Shown here one piece after another: positions 4,837 through 5,785 of a stretch of 5,785 nucleotides of DNA. The notes beneath the pieces were generated by a model. It had not been told where the DNA came from. It saw only the letters and a program-made list of their open reading frames with translations, and made no database searches. Within the stretch, counting starts at the first letter, position 1. Every line of letters begins with the position of its first letter. The stretch covers positions 1-5,785 of the forward strand of contig CAAEOA010000203.1 of the NCBI GenBank assembly GCA_900757485.1. Reading direction: 5' to 3'. Origin of the DNA: Oscillospiraceae bacterium (GTDB taxonomy: Bacteria > Bacillota > Clostridia > Oscillospirales > Ruminococcaceae). The translations under genes and the position numbers were made by a program.

Positions 4837-5175
4837 ATGGCTCTTGACTTTAACGTCAATCTGACACCGCAGGTTGCCATGCAAATGATAGACAACGGCA
4901 TTGTGAACGGATCCTTGTCGGGAGAACGAATCGACTATTATGAAGTACATAACACAGCCGGATATCTTTGCATCACAGCAGTTTATGAAAAATTTTACTA
5001 CCGCGCCGGAAATCGTCTGACACTCACTGTCATCATTGACAATATGCGCGGAACTACTCATGTACACGCCATCGGCGGAGGCGGAGGAAACGGCGCTTTT
5101 TTCAAATTTGACTGGGGCGCGTCTGAAGCGTTCACCAACTCTCCCTGGGATATTCTTCGCAATTACGCAATTTAA
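4837..5175 (+). CDS. Small conserved-looking protein of unknown function
   Basis: The 112-residue product has no signal peptide or membrane segment and is probably cytoplasmic. Visible features are a Y-rich central strand region YEKFYYRAGNRLTLTVIID (50-68), a glycine run GGGGG at 80-84 and FDWGASEAF at 91-99. I recall similar small clostridial proteins with a YEKYYYRAGNR...GGGG...FDWGA layout, possibly grouped as DUF6054, but I could not check this. The start at 4837 has a strong SD (AAGGAG 4823-4828) eight nt upstream. The frame is open back to 4807, but that part overlaps the ACT gene. The 16-nt gap to the ACT gene implies co-transcription and perhaps translational coupling. The function is unknown; the alternating hydrophobic pattern suggests a small beta-rich fold. 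Confidence 0.85.
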   Translation: MALDFNVNLTPQVAMQMIDNGIVNGSLSGERIDYYEVHNTAGYLCITAVYEKFYYRAGNRLTLTVIIDNMRGTTHVHAIGGGGGNGAFFKFDWGASEAFTNSPWDILRNYAI

Positions 5176-5263
5176 CTCATATTTCTCTGCGATCTGCCGC
5201 GCAAACAATCATAAGTTTTCTTGATTTAGGGAGCATCAAATACAGAAAGGCATGGTTAGCACA

Positions 5264-5785
5264 ATGAAAAGAAGAAATATCGGTGCACTGATTACCGGTT
5301 TGCTTTTATTGATTATCGGGGTTGGTTTTATCGGTGAGGCAACTCATTTATGGAACTTCAACCTCTTCTTTCCGGGATGGTGGACTTTATTTATCATTAT
5401 CCCCGCCTTTTCCGCTATCGTCGGTCAAGGTTTCCATACCGGAAATGTTGCATGGCTTATTTTCGGTGTACTAATGCTGCTCGCCTGTCAGGACTGGTTT
5501 AAATCGTTTATGTCATGGCAGTTGTTTTTGGGAATTTTTATCGTTTACTGGGGACTTGTGATTGTCATCAAGTTCGCTATGGGACCGAAACAAAAGCAAA
5601 TCAGACAGGAATATCCCTCTATTTCAGGTCAATACAATAGTGATGGCGCAACCTCCTCGGCTACGCAGCAGGAAGGCTGTTGCACCATAGGCGATCCCGA
5701 TTCCAATCCCTCCTATACTGCTATTTTATCCGGGAACACAGTAAAAAACTGCTCCCGAAATTTAGAAAGTGTTCATGTAGAGGCG
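5264..5785 (+). CDS. LiaF-like membrane protein, N-terminal 174 residues (3' end outside window)
   Basis: The frame runs open to the right edge. The N-terminal half has four membrane segments at about 7-26, 38-54, 61-76 and 85-106, with the pattern RRNIGALITGLLLLIIGVGF and FPGWWTLFIIIPAF typical of the LiaI/LiaF-type transmembrane domain (DUF5668-like). A polar linker at 107-152 follows, rich in Gln/Ser and containing a CC pair. The segment YTAILSGNTVKN resembles the start of the beta-helical LiaF C-terminal domain. LiaF-family proteins modulate envelope-stress two-component systems in Firmicutes; whether this one does is inference, as no kinase or regulator is visible. ATG 5264 is chosen because AGAAAGG (5244-5250) lies 13 nt upstream; ATG 5252 is one nt from that SD. 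The 88-nt gap before it holds no clear promoter or terminator. Confidence 0.85.
   Translation, partial: MKRRNIGALITGLLLLIIGVGFIGEATHLWNFNLFFPGWWTLFIIIPAFSAIVGQGFHTGNVAWLIFGVLMLLACQDWFKSFMSWQLFLGIFIVYWGLVIVIKFAMGPKQKQIRQEYPSISGQYNSDGATSSATQQEGCCTIGDPDSNPSYTAILSGNTVKNCSRNLESVHVEA

Noticed and set aside
5221..5246. Promoter before the LiaF-like gene based on TTGATT at 5221
   Set aside because: No acceptable -10 is found at 16-18 nt spacing; the nearest T/A-rich hexamer is too close.

Overview
The window reads as a compact, single-strand stretch of a Firmicutes chromosome. The likeliest source is a Clostridia/Oscillospirales-type anaerobe. That is an inference from SD sequences of the AAAGG/AAGGAG type, Rho-independent terminators, the archaeal/fungal-like type of aspartate-semialdehyde dehydrogenase, the Gram-positive lipoprotein CapA-like protein and the LiaF-like membrane protein. 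No species can be assigned from the sequence alone. All recognisable genes lie on the + strand, and no rRNA, tRNA, CRISPR array, transposase or phage gene is visible.

Left part (1-2280), diaminopimelate/lysine synthesis. The 3' end of asd is followed by a 179-nt non-coding leader, dapA with a strong intrinsic terminator, a good extended -10 promoter, dapB, and another terminator-like hairpin. Asd, DapA and DapB catalyse successive steps from aspartyl phosphate to tetrahydrodipicolinate, feeding lysine and the peptidoglycan cross-link residue meso-DAP. The dapA leader is unusual. A -10-like TATAAT is followed by a foldable region and a T-box-like core with its antiterminator-like fold, and there is no ordinary SD next to the dapA ATG.

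Middle part (2300-4340). A six-helix membrane protein of unknown function is followed by a CapA-type metallophosphatase-fold lipoprotein. The junction after it carries a 36/37-bp near-perfect direct repeat enclosing 73 bp with two hairpins. The first copy includes the end and stop codon of the capA-like gene. The second copy supplies the ribosome binding site of the next gene.

Right part (4350-5785). A 156-residue protein made only of two ACT domains resembles the regulatory end of aspartokinase, without a kinase domain. Next come a 112-residue conserved-looking protein of unknown function and the first 174 residues of a LiaF-like membrane protein that runs off the window.

Taken together, the region couples synthesis of a cell-wall precursor amino acid to envelope-associated proteins. 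The ACT protein is a plausible amino-acid sensor for the aspartate pathway. The two most interesting points are the dapA leader and the duplicated junction upstream of the ACT gene. No clearly new multi-gene system is demonstrable from this sequence.
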